Origin: Sacculina carcini
Taxonomy: Eukaryota > Arthropoda > Thecostraca > Sacculinidae
Direction of reading: 5' to 3'
Length of the DNA stretch: 64,000 bases
Assembly (NCBI GenBank): GCA_916048095.2
Contig: OU696579.1
Span: forward strand, 4,840,235 to 4,904,234
Shown: positions 1 to 11,800 of the stretch, piece after piece
Layout: each line of letters starts with the position of its first letter
How positions within the stretch are numbered: position 1 is the stretch's first letter
Position numbers and translations under genes: made by a program
The notes under the pieces: generated by a model
Databases searched by the model: none
What the model saw: the letters and a program-made list of their open reading frames with translations, nothing else
What the model was told of the DNA's origin: nothing

Positions 1-1990
1 GTGGTACACCTTGATCTATAGTAAATATATCCGAAATTATGCTATCGCATCTAACCTGAATTTTTCTGCCACTAAGGTGCCCGCTAATATATCTCAACAT
101 GTTACCTTTTGTGTTTCATTTTGTGTAACTGATTGAAAATGGCATTGTGATGTATTCTGTTGAAAGCACTATTCAAGTCCAAGAAAGTTACGTACGTGAC
201 CATAAACGTTTTAAATGATATTTTGGCGTCATTTGTCAGCAACAAAATTGGCTCGGAAGTAGATTTATTCCGACTAAAGCCAAATAGATTTTGATCTAAC
301 AGGTTGTTCCTTTCTAGAAATGTTGTAAGTCGCAGTTTTATAATTCTTTCGAGTATTTTACTAGTACAACTTGTCAATGTTATTGGCCTGTAAGATTCAA
401 CCTTTTCTTTTTCTCTACCCGTTTTTTATAAAGGAATAACTGTTGATAATTTCCATTCCTCGGGGTAGTTTTGTCCCAACCATATTTCGTTGAGGGCTTC
501 CAAAATTTTCTATTTCGATTGCTTCCCCATTTGCCGAAAAAATTCGTAAGAGATATCATCGGGGCCTACTGCGGTATTTACTGAAGTCCTAATAGCTATT
601 TCTAACTCTTGATAGGTAATAGGGAAATTGAATACTTCAATATTGCTAGTTGATGGCAAGTTTTCATTAATTTGTGTATATACTATCTGCTCGTGTGTGT
701 ATTGACTGTCTGATGATAATTCACTAAAGTGTTGCGCAAAGGTGTTCACTACATCTTGTGGATCAGAGATGAGCTGAGTGCTATGCTTTAATAACGGAAA
801 TTTTGTGGGAATATGACCATGATTGAATGATTTTGCTGTGCTCCAGAGCTCCGAAATATTGGTGTGTGTATTAAATTTTTGTATTTTTCGTAAAAATTGT
901 GTCGTTTGGAGGCCCTAATGACTTGTCGTAGCCCAGCTGTGATCTTTCTAAGCTCTATGTAGCTCTCTGGCGTTTTGTGTTTTCTCTACGTTTTCTCAGC
1001 CCTCACCCTTAAGATGCTGGTTTTTTCGCACTCCGCATTCCAAAAAGGGGAAGATTTTTTCTTAAATTCTTTCCCACAAGTTTTTGGTATTGTCATTTTA
1101 TCTGACTGAATTATGTCTTTTTGAATATTGATTATGTTCTTATTATTTTTAGCAATTATTTCGTCCGTTTTCATCCTAAATTGTACCCAATTAGCCTTTT
1201 TAAAGTTCCATTTTGGATACCTGAGCGTGATTTTTGAACAATTTACATCTAGTTTAAGTTCTATAGGGTAGTGATCACTGATTTCCCTACTATTCATTAC
1301 TCTCCGCTCTGAATTAACTTCTAGATTGTTAGTTACAATCGATAAATCTATAGCCGTGTATGTTTTGTGACTTTCCGAAAAGAAGGTAGGGTTCCCCGAA
1401 TTTAGAATTGTCAGACAGTTATCCTCCACGAATTAACTTATGATTCTAACCCTCTGATTTGTTGTCTCACTACCCCAAATTGCATTATGTGCATTCATAT
1501 CTCCCAGAAAGTACTGTCGTATGACTTGTTTGATGTATAAATTCCACTGCAGTGTAATCTAATTGCGTATTGATTTTAATCTGCCTATGTAATAATGTAT
1601 TTTTAACATATACCTGTGCCTCTATGCCGACTATCCTATGCCGACTATCGTACATATATTACTATAAAAATTGCATCCATTAATATGCCTTGTTATTTGT
1701 TTATTTTTACACTGATTTAAGCAAGTTTCTTGTAGCGCTATAATATCAGACCCGTGCATTTCTAGAAAATATTAAATATGCGAGAAGTTACTTTTTAAAC
1801 TTCTGATATTCCATTGTACGAACTTGACCATTGTTTAATAAAAAAAGAATCAAGTTGATCATTGTGCTGAGAGGTGTTGTTGGATTAGACCTGACAAAGC
1901 CAGTGGTTATCTCTAAGCACGTCATAATGAAGTGTTTAAACAAATCTACGATATCTTCGTCTGAAGAAAGAAAACAACACAAAATGAATG
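1..1990 (-). mobile_element. APE-type LINE (Jockey/CR1-like), 5' portion, degraded
   Basis: This is a minus-strand non-LTR retrotransposon running off the left edge. Reading leftward, 1,830-1,690 encodes the start of an apurinic-type endonuclease (VQWNIRSLKSN, then IIALQETCL). The stretch 1,429-986 gives the endonuclease end (FFSESHKTYTAIDLSIVTN and SDHYPIELKL). The stretch 749-510 gives the linker into reverse transcriptase (AVGPDDISYEFFRQ), and 377-102 gives RT core sequence (FLDLNSAFNRIHH). The YADD box would lie outside the window. Several stops and frame changes separate these blocks, so the copy is dead. The block 1,990-1,830 may be the end of ORF1 or 5' flank. The order endonuclease then RT fixes the strand; assignment to a clade is inference. 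Confidence 0.8.
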
Positions 1991-2004
1991 GCAAGAACTA
2001 AGTC

Positions 2005-3060
2005 GGGGTTCGTGTGAGACCCTTGAATAACGCCGAGAAGAGGGAGGGTTGCACGGGCACTGTCATCACACCAGACCTCGCCAGCAATTCATTGCTGTTG
2101 CAACCGCCATTTCAACAGCAGGAGAAACGAAGTGCTGTGGATCGAACGTTCCGCTTCGACTCTGTATTCATGCCCCATATTGGACAGAGTGAAGTGTACA
2201 CTCGATTGGTTCGTCCCATTGTAAAGAGTGCACTGGCTGGACACAATGACACTGTATTCACCTACGGTGAGACAGGTTCCGGCAAAACCTACACTACGGT
2301 AGGTGATTGCCGTAGAAAATCAAGTCGGGGAATTCTACAATATTCCCTAGCAGACATATTTGACGAGGTGACCAAAGCTGCATCTCACATCAAATACGAT
2401 GTGAGCGTGTCATACCATTGATTCAGAAAGATAAGTTATTTGACCTCCTCGAACCACACAGAGCAAACCTGGAAATTGTGCACACGAACGACCGAGGAGA
2501 CGAAATTCGTAACTTGTCTGTGCACAAAGTACGTGACCTCAGTGAGGTAGACACTTATGTGAAACAAGGAATATCCAATCGAGTCCAATCCAATCAATAA
2601 TCCAATCGTATGCCCGACTTCAATGAATAAGCACAGTTCGAGATCTCACGCCATGTTCACTATGAGACTGCGGCAGCAGCTAACTGGAATAACTGATGGA
2701 GAGACAACAAGGACTAGCAAGCTGAATCTGGTCGATTTAGCCGGGCCAGAAACGGTATGAAAGACCCAGGATTCCAGGAAAAACAAACAAGACGCCGTAA
2801 TCATCAACCGCACCCTCAATGCGCTGGGAAATGTTATATCGGCACTGGTACGTGGTTGGGATCATGTCCGGTACAGGGAGTGCAAGTTAACACGGCTCCT
2901 ACAGAGCTCACTGGGCGGAAACAGCAACACCGCAATGCTAGCCACTATAAGTCCAAGTGGTGAACAATATCGAGAAACTCTAACAACATTACGTTACGCA
3001 TTAAGGCGCAGTAAGATCCAAAACTCAATGCAAGTAAATGAGCACTGTACAGCATTACCA
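2005..3060 (+). pseudogene. Intronless kinesin motor-domain pseudogene
   Basis: The block encodes a near-complete kinesin motor domain in order: VRVRPLNNAEKREGC at the first strand (2,008), FRFDSVF, P-loop GETGSGKTYT (2,269-2,298; the usual Q is E), KLFDLLEP, switch I NKHSSRSHA (2,628-2,655), switch II LNLVDLAG (about 2,724-2,747), then INRTLNALGNVISAL, KLTRLLQSSLGG and TLRYA near the neck (to about 3,005). Frames change at about 2,418 and between 2,600 and 2,628, and an in-frame TGA follows switch II at 2,758. No introns are present, whereas the host dynein gene is intron-rich, which suggests a retrocopied mRNA. The subfamily is unclear. The 3' continuation to 3,830 has no recognisable domain. 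Confidence 0.85.
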
Positions 3061-3990
3061 TAGTCCAGTTCAACATACAACACACAACCAACAACTGACC
3101 AGTACCATACCGTGTCTAGTATTACCAGTACGGATGAGACGGAATCAGTGAGCAAACAGGCCGCAAAATGGAAAACGGTCGGTAGTGGCTCACTGAGGAC
3201 AAAATCAAGGCTGTGGGAACGATGCGCTGCCTCCAAGCGCACTCGTTCCTAGTCACGCAAATCAATCAGCGTATTGAGCAGCGGTCGTTTCAACACCAGC
3301 CAAACCAAGCCTGGTGTAAGAAGCACACCACAAAACACGAGGAACATAGAAATATCTGCCGACCAAAAGAGTATCAGTGACGGCCACAACACCAGCAGTG
3401 TGACAGGAGCAACGAAGGACACGACGGTCACTCAACAACAACAAACACAGGATTGTCACCACTTTCTAACACTACCAGACAAGCAACGTTTCATGTTTTG
3501 TCGCTGATGCTGGACATCACTAGCCGGTACCATTAACAAACACGACGTTTCAGCACAACAACCACAACAGAAGTCATGCAATGGTGGATTGTCTGGAGTC
3601 AGCAGATCAGCGACTCGAAGGACCCGCAAACCTCAAATCAGCGCAATTGGAAACAAGAAGACCATCAATCAACGCAGACACAGTACCATGGCTATACACC
3701 TTGCCAATATTTACACTGAGTTCGTCCGCCCAGCACAACAACGAATAATGCAGAATGTAGCAAAAAAGGGAGAAAAACAAAACAGAAAAGGCACCGATGA
3801 TTTCCTTACGCGATTCAACCCTTGACTATGACCAGGATCATTCAGGAAAAAATACACTCTGGTTTAAAAGATAACATTTTCACTTCAAGAGCAAATCGTC
3901 TGTGACAACCATGTTATTAAAAGATACATTTTCCTGTCAAAAATGGCAATAGACTAAACGATCGTCAGATTCATGTTGCTCTTGTTCTCA
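3061..3990. other. Unassigned stretch, possible tail of kinesin retrocopy
   Basis: Short open frames on the plus strand (3,274-3,507 and 3,589-3,825) are rich in T, Q, S and R and match no family I recognise. They could be the non-motor tail of the kinesin copy upstream, because base composition does not change at 3,060. That is inference only. Confidence 0.3.
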
Positions 3991-4005
3991 CCGAGCAAAG
4001 GAATT

Positions 4006-4440
4006 GAGTGCACTTTGATCAGGGCACGGGTGGTGATAGGATATGTGCCCTGAAAGGGCGACCGTTTATAACGGTAGATTGGAGGAACTGAATGACAGTC
4101 AAATACTCGTGGTTCAGGTCACTTATGACTGGAGTTGTTATTCGTGTCTGATGGACGAATGAAGCGAGTGTACAAGTGACCAGTGCACGAGTGGTGGTGG
4201 GGTATGTGCCTTGAAAAGGGCGACCGTTTATAACGGTACAATGGATGGACATGGATGGACAAGAACATGAATGACAGTCAAATACTCGAGGTTCCGGTCA
4301 CTTCTTACTAAAGTTGCTATTGGTGTTTGACAAAAACAAGAAGTGAGTGCATGCTGATCAATGCACGGGTGGTGGTGGGATTCGTCCCCGAAAGGGGCTA
4401 CCGTTTCTTACGATGAATGGTACAACTTCCAACAGGAGAA
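4006..4440 (+). repeat. Hairpin-containing tandem repeat, 2.5 units of about 165-175 bp
   Basis: Three imperfect direct repeats share the core 'gcacg(g/a)gtggtg', at 4,024, 4,187 and 4,364. Each unit contains a short GC hairpin (CCCTGAAAGGG in unit 1, CCCCGAAAGGGG in unit 3) followed by an ACCGTT-TAT-AACGGT inverted repeat (decayed in unit 3). Units 1 and 2 also share 'gaatgacagtcaaatactcg'. No coding sense is visible. It lies just outside the piggyBac left end. Confidence 0.75.
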
Positions 4441-4639
4441 TACAGCATCAGGAACGATTGATTCTCTGAATTCATATGTGTCGTTGTGGAGAGGAAATCA
4501 TTTGAGTCAAGTGACTCCGTGGCAACTGCTGTGGATCACAAGTGAAGTATGTCGGTGAAAATTATTACACACACTTAACACTGGAAGGACCGAAAAATTG
4601 AACTACCTAGAAAGACCGGAGCCGTCAATTGACGGCTGT

Positions 4640-5965
4640 CAATTAAGGACTGCTTTATAGGCAGTTTTTCAAAAAAATTGGTTGTAAATATACTGTTCCT
4701 TAGGGGTAAGATAACGTTGAATCGAATGGTGTTTGTTAAATTGAGATATACGTTGACATCGCTTGTGAGACTTCCAGATGATGAGCGAGGCGAGATCACT
4801 ATGCTGACTCACAAGAATGGGATTAATCACACCATGAATATATAATGGTGCATTGGTTGTGCGACCACGACTACGGATCAGCCCATCCGAATCCAGGTAC
4901 AGGTTCAGGTCATTGGCTAAACGAGGGACTTGACCTTTAGTTCCTCCTTCGTCCAACTGTCGCAAATATTCACACTCGGCATGAGAATACCGAGACTGCA
5001 TTCGACGAAATATGAGTAAGTCGGCTGGCTTTCTCAGGATCCTGTGACGATTTTTAAGCCTCAAAACAAACCGATAAACAAGAGTGACCATTCTCTAAAG
5101 TCGATCATAACTGGAAAACACTTGGTACTCGCCGAGAAATTCATCAACTCCAAAACTACGTTCAGAAACCGCCAAATTAGACAGAGTCTCTTGCTTCTGC
5201 TTGTAGGTTTCAGCTACACATTCTAGAAGACTTGAACGCCAGTTAACTACTGGCTGTTGCAACCACTCCGGTCCTTTCTGCCAAAAATCAATTGGATTAA
5301 TATAACTCTTGGACGTAACTCCTCGTGAAATCAGATCATCAGGATTGTCTTCAGACGTTACATGTTCAAATATCAATTCACAAATATGGTCATCCTGAAA
5401 TGATTTCTTAGCAGCAAGAATTGCCGCTACTCTGTTCCTTCCAAAAATTGATTTGGCCTTGGGCTGACAAAAGCCATGACAAAACAATTTGAGAGTCTAC
5501 ACCCATTCGCACCACTCTTCCTTGTCTTAAGTGTTCTAGGAACAGAAGATATACACTTTAAAGCCAAAACTACAGACATCAACTCCAATGTAGGAATTGT
5601 TATTTTATTTCTTAGGGGCGACTTTGGCTTTAGCGAATACCAGCCGGATATTTTCTTCATTATGAGCGTATACAACAAACCCATAAGCTTGGGGACTGGC
5701 ATCATAAAACACATACAAACAATTATAATTCGAAGGAAGAAATGAACAGCGTTCAAAACAGAATTCCGAAATGGCATTCAATTCCAAGACAATATTTCGC
5801 CATCGCTGCAGGATGTTTTCGGGAAGTTTGTCATCCCAGGAGGCTCCAGACAACCAGATGTCTCTCATCAAAGTATGACCCGATACCAAAACCGGCAGAT
5901 AAAAACCGAGCGGATCAAACTGACGCGATAATTGGGAAAGTATACTATAGTGATGATAAATAAAT
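4640..5965 (-). mobile_element. BEL/Pao LTR retrotransposon fragment
   Basis: Minus-strand pol fragments read, from high to low coordinates: end of RT (LPVLVSGHTLMRDIWLSG, 5,889-5,840), RNase H (YVFYDASPQAYGFVVYA), a linker, then PRLANDLNLYLDSDGLIRSRGR and integrase N-terminal sequence (4,920-4,670). This order and the LSGASWDDKLP type of motif are characteristic of BEL/Pao pol. Frames change at about 5,605-5,480 and there are stops. No LTR is recognisable on either side, so this is a truncated copy inside the piggyBac element. Confidence 0.8.
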
Positions 5966-6070
5966 GTTGTATAATTCCTAATATGAAGTGTTTACATTGC
6001 ATCTTTATTGTTTGTCGTGTAATTGATCATGAATTGTAAATTGATCCTTGTTCACTTGTTATTACCATAT

Positions 6071-6275
6071 TGTGAGGTGGCATCATTGTAAATATTAATT
6101 GAGGCGTCATACGCTGCGCGTTAGCGACAAGGTGACAAGTGATTTCAGTAGTGTGGTACTTGTGAGTGTTTTGGGGTGTTGAGAGCGTTCTGATATTGTT
6201 ATTGGTGTAAGCGTTTGTTGAATAATATATGTATTCGAAAATTGCAATTTCCGTGTTGTTTCATAAAACAATACA
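6071..6275 (+). repeat. 5' LTR of Gypsy A
   Basis: It begins TGTGAGGTGG and ends ACA next to the primer binding site TGGCGCAGCC. The match with 10,537-10,705 is clear over about 165 bp (for example GCGTTAGCGACAAGGTGACA), and the last 35 bp have diverged. Confidence 0.8.
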
Positions 6276-7174
6276 TGGCGCAGCCGACATCTACTCTTGA
6301 AGAGCAGATACAAAAACTGACATTAGCAGCCAGTCAGTTGACAGAGCACAGTGCTCGCCGTGAAGCTGAATACGAGCGAATTCTGTCAGCTGAACGTAAT
6401 CAGAATGTATCGGGGGAATCCAGAGCAATAAAGCTTCCCAACAACAATGCTCCGATTTTGCATTCTTCGTGCTCTTTGAAAGAGTTTGATACGTGGAGAT
6501 ACAAATTCACTGGGTACGTTTCTCTCTGTGGCATTGATAAACTACCTGTAAAAGGACAACAAGGAGTGCTTCATGCTTAAATTCATGAGGACTGGTCGCG
6601 TTCTCTGCGTTATAGCCTCGAAATCAGGGAGGATGTTTCACTGACCGAATGTATTTCGAAAATGGAGTCATTCTTGCGCTCTCAGCGGAACATAATTCTC
6701 GACCGTCGTGATATTTATCTGCGTAGTCAACAAGCCGGTGAGAATTTTGATGATTATTTGTGCTCTGTTAAATAAATCATGTCGTTCTGCGATTTCTGCA
6801 CATCATGCAGCAGCAACAGACTGCGCGACAAAATTCTAATGGGTACATCTGACGACAATGCGTTACATCAAATGCTCCAAGAAAAGGATTTGACTCTCGA
6901 AAAATCTGTCGCTATGTGTCGATCATCAGAAACCGCTGCTGTCAAATCGTCGGCGATAAAGCAGCCGGGAAAACATATTTATGTGTCAAATGTTCGCGGC
7001 AAATCATCTCGCGCCACTGAGAAGTCACTGTGTTCAAGCTGCGTTCGTTTGGTGGAAGCACAAACCCACAAATGTCCTGCAGTCGGCAAAACGTGCACGG
7101 TATGTGGCAGACCGAACCATTTTGCAGCGGTGTGCCGCAGTTCTAGGAGACACAACAGATCGAACAAAAATTAA
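6275..7174 (+). pseudogene. gag of Gypsy A, frameshifted
   Basis: It starts MAQPTSTLEEQIQKL at 6,275, where the ATG straddles the LTR/primer-site junction. A coiled amphipathic start is followed by DTWRYKFTGYVSL, as in the Gag of the element at 61.9 kb. A stop at 6,578 and frame changes follow. The second half (6,779-7,174) ends in a zinc knuckle, CTVCGRPNHFAAVC (C-X2-C-X4-H-X4-C), at about 7,096-7,137. This is the nucleocapsid part of Gag. Confidence 0.8.
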
Positions 7175-7199
7175 TCTTCGCATTCACCAAAACGTCGAG

Positions 7200-9403
7200 G
7201 GACAAATCTCAGGCGTATCACGATTAGTGACATCAGTCACGGCAAAAAAAAGCGACGCAAAGTGCCACCCGTAAAAATTCGTGTCAGACCATCGAAAGGC
7301 GCATCGACAGAAGTGTCGTTGGTCGCCGACACCGGCGCCGAGGTATCCGTTATCAACGCTTGCGTTGCCAAAAAACTTGGCATCAAATAATCTGAACTGG
7401 CCCCGTGCAGTGGGAGACTCCGGTCAGCCAACGGTGGACACCTGTACTGCATAGGCAACTGCGCCGCCACTCTTGAGCTCGGTGATGCGTCGTGCAGCAC
7501 TACATTGTATGTGGTGCCAGCGGCGAACGACGCGCATTTGTCGTGGGTGGACGCGGTTGACCTGCGCATCATCCACCAAGCGTTTCCACAGCAAATTCCA
7601 GTGCAGTGTAACTACGCAAAGAAGGAAGGACTCGACCATCGTGCTAGAAGCAACCGCACGAGCCGAACGCAAGTCACTTCCTGTAATCAACAACCAGACC
7701 TACCTGAAACGCCCGACCTGGAAGCAGACGCACAGCCCAACGCTTGATGAACGATCACAACATCTTGCAGAACTGAAAGCAGCCTTTCCGAGAGTATTTT
7801 CAACGAGTGGTCCCCTGCGAATCATGGATGGACCTCCTATGCGGATATTGCTGTCATCTGATGCGCAGCCCAAGCACATTTATGCTCCCAGAGTGATACC
7901 GCTAGCATATCGGGAATACATGAAGCGTCACATCGATGAACTGCTTCAACAGGACATCATCGAGGCTGTGACTCACCCGACCGAATGGTGTCATGCTGTT
8001 GTGCCCGTTCCAGAGCGTAGAAAAGGGTCCATTGTTGATTGTAGACTTACTATCGATCTGACACCACTGAACAAGTATTTGAAACGACCAACGCATCCTG
8101 TGAGAGCTCGTATTGATGTAGTCTCTAGTATAATACCAGGAGCAAAATATTATAGCACACTGGATGCTAAAAATGGATATTTTCAAATCTCCATGCACGA
8201 CGATGATATAGATATAACATGTTTTCTCACACCATGGGGTCGCTTCAGACTAAAAAGAGCACCCATGGGCTTGTCTTCAAGCGGCGATGTATACAACACG
8301 AGATGCGATGCTGCTCTTGCTGGTGTGATGAATGCTGGCGAAGAGGTTGATGATATGATTGTGTACAGTGAAGACTACGACAGTCACCTGGAAGACATTC
8401 GGCAGTTGTTAATGCGCTGTGATTCTGCTGGTATAACTTTGAATGGTGATAAGTTTGACTTCGCGCAATCGCAAATGCATTTTTATGGCTTTGAAGTGGG
8501 ACCAAACGGATATTCAGTTGATCAAAAGAAAATTCGCGCTATCAAGGAATTTCCTAGGCCGAATAATCTAACCGAACTCCGCTCATTCCTAGGGTTAGCC
8601 AATCAGCTGGGACAATTTTCGACCGAAATTGCTGGTACCGCTGCATCACTATACGAACTTTTGAAGAAAGATGTGGAATGGCATTGGGAGGAGAGCGTTC
8701 ATACACACGCTTTCGAAACAACGAAAATGATACTGAATTCTCCCCCAATACTGGATTTCTTCCGGCCGTCACGAGAGACTGTCGTGGAGACAGATGCATC
8801 TCGTCTAAGAGATGGCGTCTCATCCATTGCGGCTCGCGGCAACTTTCAGATACAGAAACTCGCTACGCCGCTGTTGAACAAGATCTATTGGCTGTAGTAT
8901 GGGCCTGTAGAAAAGCTAACAACTACCTCGCTGGTCTGAATAATTTCACGATCATTACTGATCATAAACCTCTTCTTCCAATCCTGAATTCTAAAGGTCT
9001 AGCAGATATCGCCAATATTCGCTTGCAGCGGCTACGAGCGAGGCTGGCTCATCTCCAATTCACGGCTGCATGGTGCCCTGGCAAGCAGCACGCAGCTGCC
9101 AATTGTCTCTCCCGAGCTCCGCTCGACGGCGAAGAAGACGGAATATCTCTGGATCCGGTTCCTGGAATTGGTGTTGCAGCAGTGGCTCAGTTGACGCATG
9201 AGAGCGATGAAGAGAGCTATATAACTGACGATGGCCTTCTAGGTGAAATCGAAGATGCGATAATGAGTGATCCGGAGTGCGTTTGCCTCAAAGAGGCTAT
9301 TCGACATGGCTTTCCATATGATCACGCCTGTCGTGATGAGATAAATCCTTACTGGAGCATCAGAGTTTCATTATATGTAGACGGAAATTCGATACTCTAC
9401 TGA
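7200..9403 (+). pseudogene. Protease-RT-RNase H of Gypsy A
   Basis: The aspartic protease active site [11 protein letters not shown] lies at about 7,320-7,352, with a stop at 7,388. Reverse transcriptase reads from about 7,740 to 8,700: LDAKNGYFQISMHDDD, FRLKRAPMGLSSSGD, and the catalytic box as EVDDMIVY (YVDD variant). After [13 protein letters not shown] comes the RNase H start VVETDAS (8,783); a frameshift at about 8,815 moves the rest into another frame ([20 protein letters not shown], then CLSRAP, to 9,403). Only RT is uninterrupted. Confidence 0.85.
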
Positions 9404-9419
9404 AAACATCTTGTAATTC

Positions 9420-10564
9420 CTCGTAAAATGCGACGAGATATCATCCGCCGACTTCATAGTGGACACCAGGGCATGAATCGCACTATAGGTCGAGCACGGT
9501 AGTCGGTATTCTGCCCGACAATACAAAATGATATCAAAATGGCTGTATTGTCATGCTCTTCATGTCGTCATTACCGCAACAGTCGACCGAAAGAGTCATA
9601 CTATGGTGATGATCAACCTACCAGAGTGTTTGAAAGTGTTACCACGGACTACTTTCAGCACACCGACCGCACTTACCTCATATATGTGGACAAATATTCC
9701 AACTGGCCTTGTGTCGCAGAATGCCCACGGTCAGACGCCACATCACTACATCTCATCCGGAAGCTGCGTCAGTTGTTCGCAACGTTCGGCGTACCCAACC
9801 GTCTTCGCAGCGACGGTGGACCGCAATACACTTCTCGCCGAACGAGAGACTTCTTTATGCGCTGGAAAGTGCAGCATGATGTGAGCAGTGTCGAATATCC
9901 GCAGGGGAATGGTCTTGCGGAATCAGCGGTCAAGCGCATCAAGCGCTTAGTGCAGAAGGTGACGTCTAACGGGGAACTCGACGATGACGCTTTAACTGAA
10001 GGCTTGCTGGAATTGCGGAACACTCCGGGCGCAGATGGGCTATCACCAGCGGAAATTTTATTCGGCCACCCTATCCGATCAACCATCCCAATGCATCGTA
10101 GTGCTTTTGCACCGAAGTGGAGGAGTAGTGCGAACGCCATCGATGCACCACGCCGCGTTCAAGCTCAGCTGACATATAATCAAGGATCGGTTCCGTTGCC
10201 GCGACTGAGGGTGGGAGATGCAGTGGTCATTCAAAGTCAATCGAGAAAAAGGTGGGACTGTACTGGGACCGTCGTGGGAATCAAAGGCCCACACAGCTAT
10301 GTACTCCGCACACCAAGTGGACGCATCACAACGTGTAACAGAAGACATTTTTTGCTGGAGGCATCGGTACGTGAACAACCGAACCAGATGGAAAGCGATG
10401 ACACCATCAGTCCGTCCATCAGCAACAACCGGCAGCAAACTGAAGTGGAGCGGCCCACACCAGCTCCACGTAGTAGCACTCGTGAACGGCGTCCTCCACG
10501 ATACATGTCAGATTATGTTCGTGACTCAGGGGGAGGTGTGAGGTGGCATCGTTGTAAATACTAA
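9420..10564 (+). pseudogene. Integrase of Gypsy A
   Basis: The catalytic core reads open from 9,539: D in YVDKYSNWP, D in RSDGGPQYTS and E in NGLAESAVKR give the D,D,E triad of retroviral-type integrases. A C-terminal domain follows (SYVLRTPSGRITTCNRRHF). The N-terminal HHCC zinc region lies upstream (about 9,410-9,540) and is broken by stops at 9,401-9,403 and 9,500-9,502. Confidence 0.85.
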
Positions 10565-10731
10565 TTGAGACGTCATACGCTGTGCGTTAGCGACAAGGTG
10601 ACAAGTGATCTCAGAAGTGTGGTACTTATGAGTGTTTTGGTGTGGTGATAGCGTTCTGATATTGTTATTGGTGTAAGCGTTTGTTGAATAATATACATAT
10701 TCGGAAACATCTACGCTTCATTTATATATCA
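10537..10731 (+). repeat. 3' LTR of Gypsy A
   Basis: It begins TGTGAGGTGGCATCG directly after the polypurine run AGGGGGAGG and is homologous to 6,071-6,275. The 3' limit is uncertain because the last bases differ between LTRs. Confidence 0.7.
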
Positions 10732-10739
10732 GGACAAAG

Positions 10740-11800
10740 AGCAAGGTCGCTCAGCACCGATCCCGATGGGTTCTCGAATAGTCATCAGCCTCATCTCCCA
10801 TGTCAACATCGCTAAAGGGAAATAGCTCTCCTTCGACAACTTGTTTACATCTCCATCACTTCTCGTCTCGTTGACCAAGCTGGGACACAATTCGTTAGGA
10901 CCCATCCTCGCCAATTGAACCAAGAAGTCTCCGTTCAAGCCGGACAAGGAGATGAAGGATTTGGATTTTTTGGAGCAGAAATTCAACTAAAAGAACCATA
11001 TTAGTTTTGTCAAGTGGAACGACACCAGCTTCGTTCACATGACTACTCCAAATCACGCCCTACAGTGAAGGCGTTGCGGTACAGCCGCACCGAGAAGAAG
11101 GCGAAGGTCGGCAAATGTACTGTTATGTCCCAGGTACGTTTGGTACCACTTCCGTCCCGGGTCTCTTTTTCTATCTTAGGTTATGTAAGTTAAGGTTAGT
11201 TAGGCTAGGTTAGTTGGGAAAGAGAAATAGAGCAGGACTGAAGCAGGACCAAATATACCTGGGTTGCATATATCCTTATCCAAACGTCCTTAGCTCCGTG
11301 GAGGTGGACATGCTCAGCGTCATTTCCAAGTAAACCAGAAATATGGGGTCGTGGGCCACCATGATTGGATGGTGGCGCACTTTGTGATTGGGATCGGAGA
11401 AAAAAATTGTACTTTTCTATTCTGATGGGCGCGATCCATATGAGCTTGGTGAACGCCTGGTTAATCCACAAGAATCTTGGTTGAGAAGCCGGAAAAGCTC
11501 TCGCTCCTCGACTTCACACGCGAGGTGGCGGTCTTGTATATGAAGATCATCAATGGCAAGGAATCAATCATCTCACGAGCCCAGATCGCGTCTCGCTTTT
11601 TACTGGCAGCGCAGCCTCCGCTGCACTCCCGCTTCGGCGGCCTCGGCCATATTCACCTCGTGCGTGAACAGCAACGGCGATCTTAGGGACTCCGTTGCAA
11701 GTCGAGCCCGCTATCCTAATGCTGAAAGTGTGCAAACACTACGCTGTGCAGGCAGTGTTTCAATACCTATCATACGAAATAAATAATTACCGGCAGACAG
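10740..11800 (+). pseudogene. piggyBac transposase, C-terminal part, frameshifted
   Basis: The transposase core shows across shifting frames: FDNLFTSPSLLVSLTKLG, KSPFKPDKEMKD, SFVKWNDTSFVHMTT (DDE-fold piece), TVKALRYSRTEKKAKV, LYFSILMGAIHMSLVNAWLI, LSLLDFTREVAVLYM. It ends with a cysteine-rich tail, KCANTTLCRQCFNTYHTK (11,730-11,783), which matches the C-terminal zinc domain of piggyBac proteins. An early stop (about 10,830) and multiple frame changes make it inactive. The N-terminal half is missing, displaced or deleted by the nested LTR elements. Confidence 0.8.

Larger units (their letters stand above)
6071..10731 (+). mobile_element. Gypsy LTR retrotransposon A, full length but broken
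   Basis: Two related repeats of about 200 bp starting TGTGAGGTGGCATC (6,071 and 10,537) bound gag-PR-RT-RNaseH-integrase on the plus strand. The primer binding site TGGCGCAGCCGAC abuts the 5' LTR at 6,276, and a purine run AGGGGGAGG precedes the 3' LTR. The LTRs differ at many sites and diverge at their 3' ends, so this is an old copy. It shares the MAQP-type Gag with the Gypsy element at 58,791-62,142 and pol with the one at 23,865-28,213, so the three form one clade. No convincing target duplication is left. Confidence 0.85.

Noticed and set aside
4006..4440. Hammerhead ribozyme within the tandem repeat (CTGATG and GAAA words present)
   Set aside because: The conserved CTGATGA and GAAA boxes and the three stems are not in the required arrangement in any unit.
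10729..11471. Minus-strand frames here first looked like a ribosomal protein L10a or dynein C-terminal fragment
   Set aside because: Plus-strand frames give a far better and longer match to piggyBac transposase (VKWNDTSFVHM, LVNAWLI, LCRQCFNTYHTK), with fitting TTAA ends.
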